NCBI GenBank assembly: GCA_037013495.1
Contig: CM072811.1
Location: 51,917,452-51,981,451, forward strand
Direction: 5' to 3'
DNA: 64,000 nucleotides
DNA from: Hippophae tibetana
Lineage: Eukaryota > Streptophyta > Magnoliopsida > Rosales > Elaeagnaceae
Shown here: positions 23,781 to 33,319 of the stretch, piece by piece
How positions within the stretch are numbered: the first letter of the stretch is position 1
Layout: each line of letters starts with the position of its first letter
Notes under the pieces: model-generated
Seen by the model: the letters and a program-made list of their open reading frames with translations, nothing else
What the model was told of the DNA's origin: nothing
The model's database searches: none
Made by a program: the position numbers and the translations under genes

Positions 23781-24640
23781 GTTTTTGGGAATTTGGAGGA
23801 TAAAAGATTTGAGAGTATTTGAATGAAAAGAGTAAAGGTGACTGAAGGACTGTTACAGAGGTATGGTTGGTAGGGAAAGGGTTTGGATGCTGTCTACTCT
23901 TTTTCAACGAGTTATATACTCAGTTTCATCGTGGAATTGTGCTTATGCAGGTGCAAGGGTGGGAGTGATTGGGATTCGGATATTTTAGTTTTTTTGGCAT
24001 TATTCGCTTACTTTTTTTTGGCAATAATTTTGGTTTTTTTTATTAGTTTAGTTAGATATATTTTTTAAAGATATATTAAAGTTTTTTATTAAAAAAAATA
24101 AAATTATATAAATGAGATTTAAATTTGAATTTAAAATGATAAGAAAGAAAGTTATATTAACTACACTATAAATTAATAGATAGTTTAATTTATTTACAAC
24201 TGTAGTTTTATTCTTGTATTTTTTACAATAAATTTAAGTTTTTTAACCACGTACAAATTTTATTTTTTTATGTTTAAAATATAATATGTTAATATTTTTT
24301 ACAATATAAAAAATATTTTAAAAACTAAAAATTAAATTATTTTAAAAATAGAATCATAATTGAGTTTACGAGAGTGAATAAGCATACAAATTGTTGATTT
24401 ATAAATTTTTCACCACCAAAATCCACGAGACAATGTAAGTGTACAACTTATCACATTGAATGACTTGGATTGGTGCTCGAAACTATCGAAATTCCCAAAC
24501 ACGATGTTGACTTGTATATTACAATTTTAATTCGAAGGCTAAATTCCCGTTTGGTAACACTCATAAACTTAAACCCAAAAATTACAATCAATTGATAGTT
24601 AGCAAACGCCACCTTACTAATAAATTTTAAAAATTATTAC
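23781..24640. other. Tetraspanin promoter region and AT-rich spacer
   Basis: The first 150 bases upstream of the tetraspanin ATG are mixed in composition and likely promoter/leader. The rest is AT-rich. No second gene. Confidence 0.4.
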
Positions 24641-24689
24641 GATTTTAAATAAAAATCAAATATGAATTAACAAATACAATTATATTAAT

Positions 24690-24935
24690 AATAATAATTA
24701 TTCATATCTAAAATTAATTATATTAATAATTATAATCTTTTTATCTGAAATTAATTATATTATTTAATTAATTTATATATTTATTGATTTTTCGTATAAT
24801 TATATAAAAAGTTAAATTTTTTTGAAAAATAAAAAATTATTCATAAATTATAATGATTTTCGAACGATTTAGAATATATGTTTTATAATTAAATTTGAAA
24901 ATAATTATATCAATAAATGATTCCATCCGTACCCG
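24690..24935 (-). repeat. Dispersed AT-rich repeat family 1, copy b (inverted relative to 17462-17700)
   Basis: The minus strand shows TTATTGATATAA, CGAAAATCATTATAATTTAT, AAAAATCAATAAATATATAA and ATATAATTAATTTCAGATA in the order seen at 17.5 kb. Confidence 0.55.
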
Positions 24936-24984
24936 TGTCCGTTGATACTGTTATTTCGACAGAGATGAAGAAAAAAAATAGAAA

Positions 24985-25352
24985 ATGGTGGCAATCCATG
25001 TTACTCTCTTTGACATATTTACGAATTCCCCAACACCCGAATCTGAAGCCTCTTTTTGGTTACGTCAGTCTTTAACTGCTACGTCATCAGTCATAGCTCT
25101 TCCCATACCACAGCCTCTTACCCTCTTTCGTTTCGTTCCTTATGAGAAAGGACCCATCCAAGCCATTGTTGTAAGTGATTCTTCTTCTTCTATTCTTTGT
25201 TTCTTTCCCAATTTGTCTATGAAGCAACAAAGGTTGTTTTGGCAGGACATAAATAGGTTGGGCCCGTATGTTTTGAGTTGCAAGTAAGGATTGAAATTTT
25301 GGACTGAGAGAGCTGCACGCCACCTGTTTGGTGTTTTGTCTGCCTTGCTCCC
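24985..25352 (+). pseudogene. Short candidate gene split by the copia insertion (left part)
   Basis: An ATG at 24985 opens a frame of 62 codons (MVAIHVTLFDIFTNSP onward) up to a perfect donor GTT/GTAAGT at 25171. A 75-base candidate intron ends TTTTGGCAG at 25245. The frame then continues DINRLGPYVLSCK to TAA at 25285-25287. Beyond that stop the same frame stays open (GLKFWTERAARHLFGVLSALL) up to the retrotransposon junction at 25352 and, past the element, for a few codons to TGA at 30458. This suggests a protein-coding exon hit by a premature stop and by the insertion. The composition is much more GC-rich than the spacer. I do not recognise the protein, so its reality rests on codon-like composition and splice signals. 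Confidence 0.45.
25348..25352 (+). repeat. Target-site duplication of the copia element, left copy
   Basis: CTCCC directly before the 5' LTR, matched by CTCCC at 30435-30439 directly after the 3' LTR. Confidence 0.92.
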
Positions 25353-25374
25353 TATTGGATATTAGTTCTTAATT

Positions 25375-25580
25375 CAAAGAATAAACACAAGGACTTTAAT
25401 TCAAGGAATAAAACAAGGAGCTTAATTCAAGGAGTAAAACAAGGAATCCTTAATTCAAGGAGTAAAACAAGGAATCCTTAATTCAAGGAGTAAAACAAGG
25501 AATCCTTAATTCAAGGAGTAAATCAAGGAATGCTTAATTCAAGGAGTAAATCAAGGAATGCTTAATTTAAAGAGTAATTG
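25375..25580 (+). repeat. Tandem mini-repeats inside the LTR U3 region
   Basis: Repeated units of about 27-28 bp, TTAATTCAAGGAGTAAAACA followed by AGGAATCC, occur seven or eight times with small changes (AAAAC to AAATC, ATCC to ATGC). They lie upstream of the TATA-like box, where enhancer-type repeats of LTRs usually sit. The same block is in the 3' LTR. Confidence 0.9.
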
Positions 25581-25597
25581 AAGGAATAAAATTTCCT

Positions 25598-25606
25598 TAT
25601 AAATAG
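25598..25606 (+). promoter_or_regulatory. Probable TATA box of the copia LTR promoter
   Basis: TTATAAATA follows the U3 mini-repeats and lies about 85 bases before the LTR end. The 3' LTR carries the same sequence at 30342-30350. Confidence 0.6.
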
Positions 25607-25690
25607 CTATACAATTGTAATGAAAACATGAAGAAAATAATACAAACTAGAGAACTCTTTTGTGTAGAGTTATTTCTTGTTTTTTCTACA

Positions 25691-25702
25691 TGGTATCAGA
25701 GC
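25691..25702 (+). other. Primer binding site (initiator tRNA-Met type)
   Basis: TGGTATCAGAGC directly abuts the 5' LTR, the standard primer site of plant copia elements. Confidence 0.93.
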
Positions 25703-25757
25703 AGGAAAATTAACTTGCTTCTGCTTTATTATTATCTTAGCATCTTCAATCTTTGAA

Positions 25758-28700
25758 ATGGCTGAAGACAAGCCGCTAGGATCAGAAGCTGAAAGTTCAT
25801 CAGTGCTTTCCTTCATGAATATGCATGAGGTGGATGTCAACCCAAATCAAAGATTAAGCTCAATCTTGTTGAATGAGTTTAATTACTTGCCTTGGTCAAG
25901 AGCAGTGTCTCTGGCTCTAGGTGGAAGGTCCAAGTTGGGGTTCATAAATGGAAGCATCGAAGTACCTGATGTTTCCTCACCAACCTATGAATCCTGGCTT
26001 AGTAAGGATCAGCTCGTTATGTCATGGCTCCTAAATTCCATGGAACGTAAATTAGCTGAAATATTCAGTTACTCTGAATCTGCATACCAACTATGGGAGA
26101 CGGTCAAGGAAATGTATGGCAGTCAAAATAATGCTGCACGAGTTTTTCAATTAAAGAAAGACATCTCAGATCTGCAACAAGATGGCAAGCCTTTTGTACA
26201 ACTCTTAGGAAGCATGAAAAGCATGTGGAATGAGTTGGAAATATATCGTCCTCATACAACCGATGTAGCTCTGCTACGAAAGAGAGCAGAAGAAGATAAG
26301 ATATTTCAACTTTTGTCCAGTCTGGATTCAACATATGAAGATATACGATGCCATATACTCATGAATACAGAACTTCCTTCCTTCACCAATGTATGTGCGA
26401 CAATTCAACGTGAAGAAGTAAGAAGGAAAGTCATGAACAAGGATACAATGGCTAATTCACCTGAGGCAAGAGCCTATCTAACCAACGAGAGGAAGTACAA
26501 AGGGAAGCATCCAAACTTGAAGTGTCAACATTGCAACCATACGGGCCATGTTAAGGACACATGTTGGATTCTACATCCAGAATTAAAACCTGATTTTATA
26601 AAGGATAAGAGTTTACAGAAAGTGAATCGTACTGGACTCCGTGCTAATCGTGTTTTTGCCTCTACCTCTAATGGGTCTGATCCATTCAAGAACTTCACAG
26701 CGAATCCAGCTGAACTCATGAATGAGTTTATGTTGTATCTTCAAAGCAAGACAAGAGGAGCTAGAATTGACTGTGTGGATAGCATAGAAGAAGGAAACTC
26801 GACAGCATTGCTAGGCAAGTTTGCGGGCTTCTTGGCAGATACAAAACTCATACCACAAGAGGACATGCAAGGTATCATAAAAGCCTTTAAAACTGCTCTT
26901 AAAATAAATATGTTGCATGATTTTTGGGTTGTAGATTCAGGTGCCACAGATCATATGACAAACCATGTGTCAAAGTCTCATAAGTTTGAAAAATTAGCAA
27001 ATCCTTCTCAAGTTTCAATTGCAAATGGTGAGAATGTAAAGGTTTTAGGAAAGGAAAAAATAAAATTAATGTCAGATGAAATCGAGTCGGTAGTTTTATA
27101 TGTACCTTCCTTTCCTTTCCAACTTCTGTCTGTAGGAAAAATCACAAATACCTTGAATTGCTTAGCCATTTTTTCTCCTCACAATGTCATTTTTCAGGAT
27201 TGTGTCACCAAAAAGACGATTGGTGAAGGGTTTTACTTAGATGGTCTCTATTACATATCCAAGAGCAATCCCAGAGGGTTTCAAGCTAAGTTTAATCCTA
27301 TCCAAGATAATCAATTGTGGCATCAACGTTTAGCTCACCCTTCTCTACCAATTTTGTCAACTTTATTTCCAAACTTAGGAAATGATGAAATTGCATGTGA
27401 AACTTGCCACTTGTCTAAGGCCACTAGATTGCCTTTTAATTCTTCCTTGTCTAGGGCTAGTAAGTGTTTTGAACTAGTTCATTCAGATGTATGGGGACCA
27501 ATTAATGAATCTTTTGATGGTTATAAGTATTTTGTGATTTTTGTTGATGATTTCTCTCGAGTCACATGGTTATATCTTTTAAAGTCTAAAAATGAAGTTA
27601 TGGAAGTATTTAAGGACTTTCATAATCTTGTTAAAAATCACTTTTCTTCTAAAATTCAAACCTTAAGGTCTGACAATGGCACCGAATACATGTCCCATAT
27701 CATGAAACAATATTTGAGCATTCATGGCATTATGCATCAAACAAGTTGTGTTGGCACACCTCAACAAAATGGTGTAGCTGAACGCAAAAACCGGGACTTA
27801 CTTGAAAAAACTAGAGCATTAATGCTACAAATGAATGTACCAAAGAGATTCTGGTCCCAAGGGGTTATGGCAGCTGCTTACATCATCAATAGATTACCCA
27901 GTCGAGTCTTGGATTTCAAGTCTCCTCTAGAGGTCATGAAAGGAAGGAAAATTAACCTTTCACACCTTAGAGTCTTTGGTTGCATCTGTTTTGTACATAT
28001 TCAATCTCATCATCGAGATAAATTGGATCCTAGAGCTGTTAAATGTATTTTTCTTGGTTATTCATCTACACAAAAGGGATATAAGTGTTATGATCCCCAA
28101 CTTAGGAGATTAATTGTGTCTAAAGATGTTCGATTTTATGAAACTAACCCTTTTTTTAGCAAGTCACATGAAATCACAAGTCAAGGGGATGACATCTTGG
28201 ATGTGTTTCCATTACCAAGAATCGAACTTAAGGCTCCACAACAACAAGATCCCAGCTATGTCAACATTGATGCATCTCTCACTGAAAATAACAATGAAGG
28301 GTCTCGTCTTAATGGTACACTGCATGAAGATGGTGATAATCAAGATGATCCTCACAATATGGTACAAGATGTGAACGAGTGTGAGATAACTCCTTCTGCT
28401 CCACGATGTAATCCAATGCGTGTTAGGCAACCTCCCACAAGACTTCAAGACTTTGTCACCTACAAACCCACACATCCCATCTCAAATTATGTGTCATATA
28501 AGAGAGTGACACCAACCCATGCCGCATTCCTCAGCACTATATCGAGTTACAGTGAGCCTCAAAACTTTCATGAGGCCAACAGCCAAGAGGTGTGGAAGGA
28601 AGCCATGCAAGAAGAACTTAAAGCCCTAGATCAACACAACACATGGAGCATCACCAAACTTCCAAAAGGCAAGAAAGTTGTGGGTTGCAAATGGATCTAT

Positions 28701-30089
28701 AAGCTCAAATTCAAGTCAGATGGATCAATTGAGAGGTATAAAGCAAGATTGGTGGCTCGGGGATTCACTCAAACATTCGAGGTGGATTACAAAGAAACAT
28801 TTGCACCTGTTGCAAAAATGAACACAGTAAGAGTGTTACTGTCTGTGGCTGTAAACAAGGGGTGGTCCATGTACCAAATGGATGTGAAGAATGCATTCTT
28901 GCATGGTGATCTCAAAGAAGAAGTCTATATGAAATTGCCACCTGGGCATCCTCAAAGCAATGAACTGGATTTAGTGTGCAAATTGCACAAATCCATTTAT
29001 GGTTTGAAACAGTCCCCACGAGCTTGGTATGCCAAGCTAAGCTCAGTTCTCACTAGTGTTGGTTTCAAAAGCAGCAATGCCGATTCCTCACTATTTGTTC
29101 GCACAGGAGCTATGGGCAAATTGGTTGTGCTGATTTATGTAGATGATCTGATAATTACAGGTGATAATGCTGACGAGATTTTCAACCTCAAACAGTCCCT
29201 CAGACAAAGGTTTGCAATTAAAGACCTTGGGATATTGAAGTACTTTCTTGGTATAGAAATGGCAACCTCGCACAAGGGACTCTTTCTTAACCAAAGGAAA
29301 TATGTCCTAGATTTGCTTAAGGAAGCTAACATGAGCGATGCTAAACTAGCCATTACCCCTCTTGACAGCAAGCTCAAACCTAGCTTGAAGGGCACGCCAC
29401 TCAGGGATATAAGTTATTACCAACGACTGGTTGGTAAGTTGATCTACCTAACAATCACCAGACCTGACATCACATATTCTGTAAGTATTGTGAGCCAATT
29501 CATGCACTCCCCAACACTTGAGCATTTGACCCTTGTTAAAAGGATCTTACGCTACTTAAAAGGATCAGTGGGTCGTGGTATTATCATGAAGAAGAATGAC
29601 AACACACAAATCATGGGGTATTGTGATGCTGATTGGGCAGGGAATGCAATTGATCGCAAGTCCACCACTAGCTACTGTACATTTGTCGGTGGAAACTTGG
29701 TCACATGGAAGAGTAAGAAGCAAACTGTCATTGCCAGATCAAGTGCCGAAGCAGAATATCGTGCAATGGCTTCAACTGCGTGTGAGTTGATATGGCTTAA
29801 AGGTCTTCTGTGTGATTTAGGTGTTCCTACAACTCTTCCTATGTCCTTATTTTGCGACAATCAGGCAGCTATGCATATAGCATCAAACCCAGTGTTTCAC
29901 GAGAGGACGAAACACATTGAAGTTGATTGTCATTACGTTCGTGAACAAGTTCAATCACAGGTGATTCAGACACATTATACAAGAAGCTTCGACCAACTGG
30001 CTGACATCTTCACCAAGCCCTTGGCTTCTCATCAATTTCAACGACTTTTGTCCAAGCTTGGATCCATAAATCTTCTGGATCCAGCTTGA
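25758..30089 (+). CDS. Copia gag-pol polyprotein (intact)
   Basis: 1443 residues from the first in-frame ATG at 25758 (MAEDKPLGSEAESS). The open frame extends 27 codons further upstream across the primer site, but without an ATG. Domains in order: gag with zinc knuckle C256-x2-C259-x4-H264-x4-C269; aspartic protease with DSGA at 393; the WHQRLAHPS block of the gag-pre-integrase region; integrase catalytic triad D577, D639 and E675 (DD35E spacing); reverse transcriptase with YVDD at 1127-1130; RNase H with DADWAG and SSAEAEYRAMA near the C-terminus. The order protease-integrase-RT-RNase H defines Ty1/copia. All catalytic residues I checked are present and there is no frameshift or stop, so the element may be capable of moving. 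The stop codon overlaps the polypurine tract. Confidence 0.96.
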   Translation: MAEDKPLGSEAESSSVLSFMNMHEVDVNPNQRLSSILLNEFNYLPWSRAVSLALGGRSKLGFINGSIEVPDVSSPTYESWLSKDQLVMSWLLNSMERKLAEIFSYSESAYQLWETVKEMYGSQNNAARVFQLKKDISDLQQDGKPFVQLLGSMKSMWNELEIYRPHTTDVALLRKRAEEDKIFQLLSSLDSTYEDIRCHILMNTELPSFTNVCATIQREEVRRKVMNKDTMANSPEARAYLTNERKYKGKHPNLKCQHCNHTGHVKDTCWILHPELKPDFIKDKSLQKVNRTGLRANRVFASTSNGSDPFKNFTANPAELMNEFMLYLQSKTRGARIDCVDSIEEGNSTALLGKFAGFLADTKLIPQEDMQGIIKAFKTALKINMLHDFWVVDSGATDHMTNHVSKSHKFEKLANPSQVSIANGENVKVLGKEKIKLMSDEIESVVLYVPSFPFQLLSVGKITNTLNCLAIFSPHNVIFQDCVTKKTIGEGFYLDGLYYISKSNPRGFQAKFNPIQDNQLWHQRLAHPSLPILSTLFPNLGNDEIACETCHLSKATRLPFNSSLSRASKCFELVHSDVWGPINESFDGYKYFVIFVDDFSRVTWLYLLKSKNEVMEVFKDFHNLVKNHFSSKIQTLRSDNGTEYMSHIMKQYLSIHGIMHQTSCVGTPQQNGVAERKNRDLLEKTRALMLQMNVPKRFWSQGVMAAAYIINRLPSRVLDFKSPLEVMKGRKINLSHLRVFGCICFVHIQSHHRDKLDPRAVKCIFLGYSSTQKGYKCYDPQLRRLIVSKDVRFYETNPFFSKSHEITSQGDDILDVFPLPRIELKAPQQQDPSYVNIDASLTENNNEGSRLNGTLHEDGDNQDDPHNMVQDVNECEITPSAPRCNPMRVRQPPTRLQDFVTYKPTHPISNYVSYKRVTPTHAAFLSTISSYSEPQNFHEANSQEVWKEAMQEELKALDQHNTWSITKLPKGKKVVGCKWIYKLKFKSDGSIERYKARLVARGFTQTFEVDYKETFAPVAKMNTVRVLLSVAVNKGWSMYQMDVKNAFLHGDLKEEVYMKLPPGHPQSNELDLVCKLHKSIYGLKQSPRAWYAKLSSVLTSVGFKSSNADSSLFVRTGAMGKLVVLIYVDDLIITGDNADEIFNLKQSLRQRFAIKDLGILKYFLGIEMATSHKGLFLNQRKYVLDLLKEANMSDAKLAITPLDSKLKPSLKGTPLRDISYYQRLVGKLIYLTITRPDITYSVSIVSQFMHSPTLEHLTLVKRILRYLKGSVGRGIIMKKNDNTQIMGYCDADWAGNAIDRKSTTSYCTFVGGNLVTWKSKKQTVIARSSAEAEYRAMASTACELIWLKGLLCDLGVPTTLPMSLFCDNQAAMHIASNPVFHERTKHIEVDCHYVREQVQSQVIQTHYTRSFDQLADIFTKPLASHQFQRLLSKLGSINLLDPA

Positions 30090-30096
30090 GGGGGAG
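30088..30096 (+). other. Polypurine tract
   Basis: GAGGGGGAG directly before the 3' LTR, the plus-strand priming site. It overlaps the gag-pol stop codon. Confidence 0.9.
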
Positions 30097-30434
30097 TATT
30101 GGATATTAGTTCTTAATTCAAAGAATAAACACAAGGACCTTAATTCAAGGAATAAAACAAGGAGCTTAATTCAAGGAGTAAAACAAGGAATCCTTAATTC
30201 AAGGAGTAAAACAAGGAATCCTTAATTCAAGGAGTAAAACAAGGAATCCTTAATTCAAGGAGTAAATCAAGGAATGCTTAATTCAAGGAGTAAATCAAGG
30301 AATGCTTAATTTAAAGAGTAATTGAAGGAATAAAATTTCCTTATAAATAGCTATATAATTGTAATGAAAACATGAAGAAAATAATACAAACTAGAGAACT
30401 CTTTTGTGTAGAGTTATTTCTTGTTTTTTCTACA
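30097..30434 (+). repeat. 3' LTR of the copia element
   Basis: 338 bp. See the 5' LTR; two differences. Confidence 0.95.
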
Positions 30435-30458
30435 CTCCCAATATCTGATATCTCATGA
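30435..30458 (+). pseudogene. Right-hand stub of the split candidate gene, with target-site duplication
   Basis: CTCCC at 30435-30439 is the right target duplication. Counting it once, the frame of the interrupted exon (see 24985-25352) runs on for six codons to TGA at 30456-30458. Confidence 0.4.
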
Positions 30459-31309
30459 ATGGTATGACAGAGTCTTTCTTTAACCTGTTTCAAAGCATTT
30501 TAAATAAGTATGATAATGCTCGGCCCGAATAAGAATGTTAATATAAATTTAATTAAATGAAAATATTGTTATTATGATTGTTTGAGTAGAAAAATAAAAT
30601 AATGATAAAAATTAAAATAAAATTAAAGATAAATCTTTTTTTATTTTTATATGAAAAATAATAAATAAATAAAACATTATGTTGTAATTATGAAGGTATG
30701 GAATGAATAATTATTTCTACTAATTTTGTAATTTTTTAGGTTATATTTAAGATTAAAATTAAAACCAAATATAATAATATTTTAAATTATTTTAATTACC
30801 ATTTATATGAGTATAAACCAAACATTTTTATGCAATTGACCATGTAGTTAGTGGCGGAAGCAGGGTTTTTTTTCCGTCTAGATCGCTAGGCTAATATATG
30901 CATGTGCTATTTTACAGAGAACAAGTCATTGTACACAGTATGAGATTTTTAAATAGTGAAATAAGCAAAAATATAGAGAGTTTGATATAGTATATATCTT
31001 GTCTTCAAATATATATATAATATAATATAGAAAATTGAAGACCTAATGAATGCTTCAATTCAGTAATTTTGTTCGATCAAAATTATTCCAGAGGAATAGA
31101 ATAGGAATTTCTAAAGTCGCCAATCAAAATATTCATTTTTAGGGAAGTGGAACAAATATCAAACTATGTTTCAAGCCCTCGGGTCTGACTCAAACTAAGG
31201 ACCTTCTAGCTATAAGGCACTCTCTTTGCCAACTATAGTGCCTGGTCGGGTGAATGATAAAACAAATTAAAATAACCTATTATTACCTTATACATGCATG
31301 TTTAGATTA
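30459..31309. other. AT-rich spacer with a SINE-like stretch
   Basis: Mostly AT-rich. GTGGCGGAAGCAGGG at about 30850 recalls a common plant transposon end, but no partner end was found. The tRNA-like stretch at 31180-31260 is listed separately. Confidence 0.4.
31180..31260 (-). repeat. Possible tRNA-derived SINE remnant
   Basis: On the minus strand, TGGCAAAGAGA (31231-31221) resembles a pol III A box, and AGTTTGAGTCA (31196-31186) a worn B box about 35 bases downstream, the usual spacing. Mature SINE ends were not found. Confidence 0.4.
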
Positions 31310-31640
31310 AGTTGTGTTGTGAATGACATTTATTAAATGATTAATTAATTTTTAAAACTTATCTAATGTTGTGTTATTGAAATTTTAATGATATTAGATA
31401 ATAATGAAACAATATTAATTTAGATATCATATTTGTCATTAAAACGAAACAAGTAAAAAATATGAAAAATAATACAACATATATTTAAAGTTATGTCTAT
31501 TAGATCTACGGTTTTAATGAGATAAAATAAGATGATATGATATTTAAATAAAATAAGATAATATTATATCATGAGTCAATTATAAACATTAAATGATATA
31601 TAAGATGAGATAAAACAATTCACTTTACATATCTATTTAT
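31310..31640 (+). repeat. Dispersed AT-rich repeat family 3, copy a
   Basis: Shares an ordered set of strings with 48530-48905: TTAATTTTTAAA, AAACGAAACAAGTA/AATGAAACAAGTA, ATATTTAAATAAAATAAGA/ATATTTAAATGAAATAAGA, GATAATATTATATCATGA/GATAATATTGTACCATAA and ACATTAAATGA. Confidence 0.6.
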
Positions 31641-33319
31641 ACGTAGTCACGTTATTTTCAAATCAAGTAAGAATTTTTTTTTTCTAGATAATATAGAAAA
31701 AGAACATTGAGAATTAGATAGTTGAAGTTATTAGTTGTTAGATAAACCAACAAAATATATTCTCTTAAGACCCAAATACAACATATAAAACAATATTTAG
31801 TTCACCGTTTAATAACTTGAATTTTTAGGAGAATTGATTGTTAATTCTAATTAATGGGCTTTCAAAACTATTTACACAGCATAAAAGTGAGAGCTTATCA
31901 CTCATAATTGAGAGCCTATCACATTTTTCTATTTAGCCCACAAGTAATAGCATATTAATTTAGGGGTAATTTTTAAAAAAAGTTCATAAAGTGAAGAGAA
32001 TTGTTAACATTCAAATATAACATATAAAAAAATAATTAGTTCATTTTCTAACTACTTGAACTTTTTATAGAATTGTAGCTAACTCTTCTCAAGTATCTTG
32101 CTTATTTTTTTAGAAGCTAGTATTAAGTAAGTGATGGGAGGGTTTAACACTTTGCTGCAATGAGATTTGTTTCATAAGAATTATAGATTGTCTAAATACA
32201 TGAACTAAAAGTGTGTAGGAATTTAAACATGTTTATTTTTTTTTTTCTTCCCAAAAGCCAGCCTGATGGAGAGACCTTGAGATGCTCCATCATTGCATTT
32301 AGTTTACCATATTTAGCATACAGCTGAGACATTTTCCAAAACTCTGAAATGTGGGATTTTTTGTAATGTTCTTTACTGCTGAAGCCTCATAGGAGTTTGT
32401 TGAATGATGCACAATTGAAAAAACAAATATTATGCTGACTTAATCTACATTATCCAAATTGGCTAGCACTTAGAAATTTTGTGTGATTCTTTGTGCCTTA
32501 AGTTTCTAAAGTTTGAGGAGGAATATTTCTATAACAACTTGTAAGATATTGATGCCAGGGGTTACTCTAAAAGGGTGATAACTATTTTTCAGGATTTATC
32601 TATGCAGTAATGCCTCTCTGTTTTCTTTTGAATAGAATATAATTATTTTAATTGCTAATGATATTCCAGGATTTAAATGGCGACTGTTTGTTTGAAATAT
32701 AAAGAATTGTGTTAGAAATTGTTGAGAAATTAACTCTTTTAAAAGTTTAAATTATTAGGAGATGAACTAACATTACTTTTATGTATCTATTAATCTCCCG
32801 CAAGTGTTTAGTGTTATTTCTATGCACTATGTAAATCAAACACTTGTAATTGTATACTTGTAAAGAGTGGAATTCAAAAGGGTACCAATACCATGAACTC
32901 TAAAAAGAGACAGTTCATTTAAAGTTATGGTGATTACTAGGGAAGATATTTGTGTCAACTTGAATTTTCATTCTAGGGGGTCCAAAATAGGGAGCAAAAA
33001 TCAACAGAGCTGTGATGTGTTCTTTAACAATGCTGGGAGCAGAGTAGCAAACTAGTAAAACTCAAAAGAATGAAACCACGAATATCTATGTTTCTATTTA
33101 AGATAAGGAAATGACCATTTATTTATGGTCTTAACATTTGAAAGGAAAAAAGAAGAAAAAGGGAAGGGTCATTTCTAAACTGGAATGCCTTTTTTTTTTT
33201 TTGCCCCTTCTCTCATATTTTCTTTCTTAAGTTTATTTATGATGAAAATACAACAAGAGCAGCACTGATTGCCAAACTCATAAGGGAAAAACAAATACAA
33301 ACATGACTAAGTAATACTT
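31641..33319. other. Spacer downstream of the ACC oxidase gene
   Basis: Moderately AT-rich. It contains a possible gene fragment at 32268-32435 and, near 33190-33319, the probable 3' UTR of the ACC oxidase gene. No complete gene. Confidence 0.4.
32268..32435 (-). pseudogene. Possible fragment of a pentatricopeptide-repeat-like gene
   Basis: On the minus strand one frame reads GFSSKEHYKKSHISEFWKM and SQLYAKYGKLNAMMEHL, with one stop upstream (TGA after NKLL). The YAKYGKL pattern recalls helical repeats of PPR proteins, but about 50 residues are too few for a firm call. The composition is less AT-rich than the flanks. Confidence 0.22.

Larger units (their letters stand above)
25353..25690 (+). 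repeat. 5' LTR of the copia element
   Basis: 338 bp, identical to 30097-30434 except for two substitutions. It contains a tandem mini-repeat block (about 25375-25580) and a TATA-like TTATAAATA at 25598-25606. Confidence 0.95.
25353..30434 (+). mobile_element. Full-length, apparently intact Ty1/copia LTR retrotransposon
   Basis: A 5082-bp element with 338-bp LTRs, a CTCCC target duplication, a primer binding site complementary to initiator tRNA-Met directly after the 5' LTR, one uninterrupted gag-pol frame, and a polypurine tract before the 3' LTR. The LTRs differ at only two positions that I could find (ACTTTAA/ACCTTAA and GCTATACAA/GCTATATAA), so the insertion is recent. Both LTRs begin TATTGG and end CTACA, that is TA...CA and not the canonical TG...CA. 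Confidence 0.96.
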
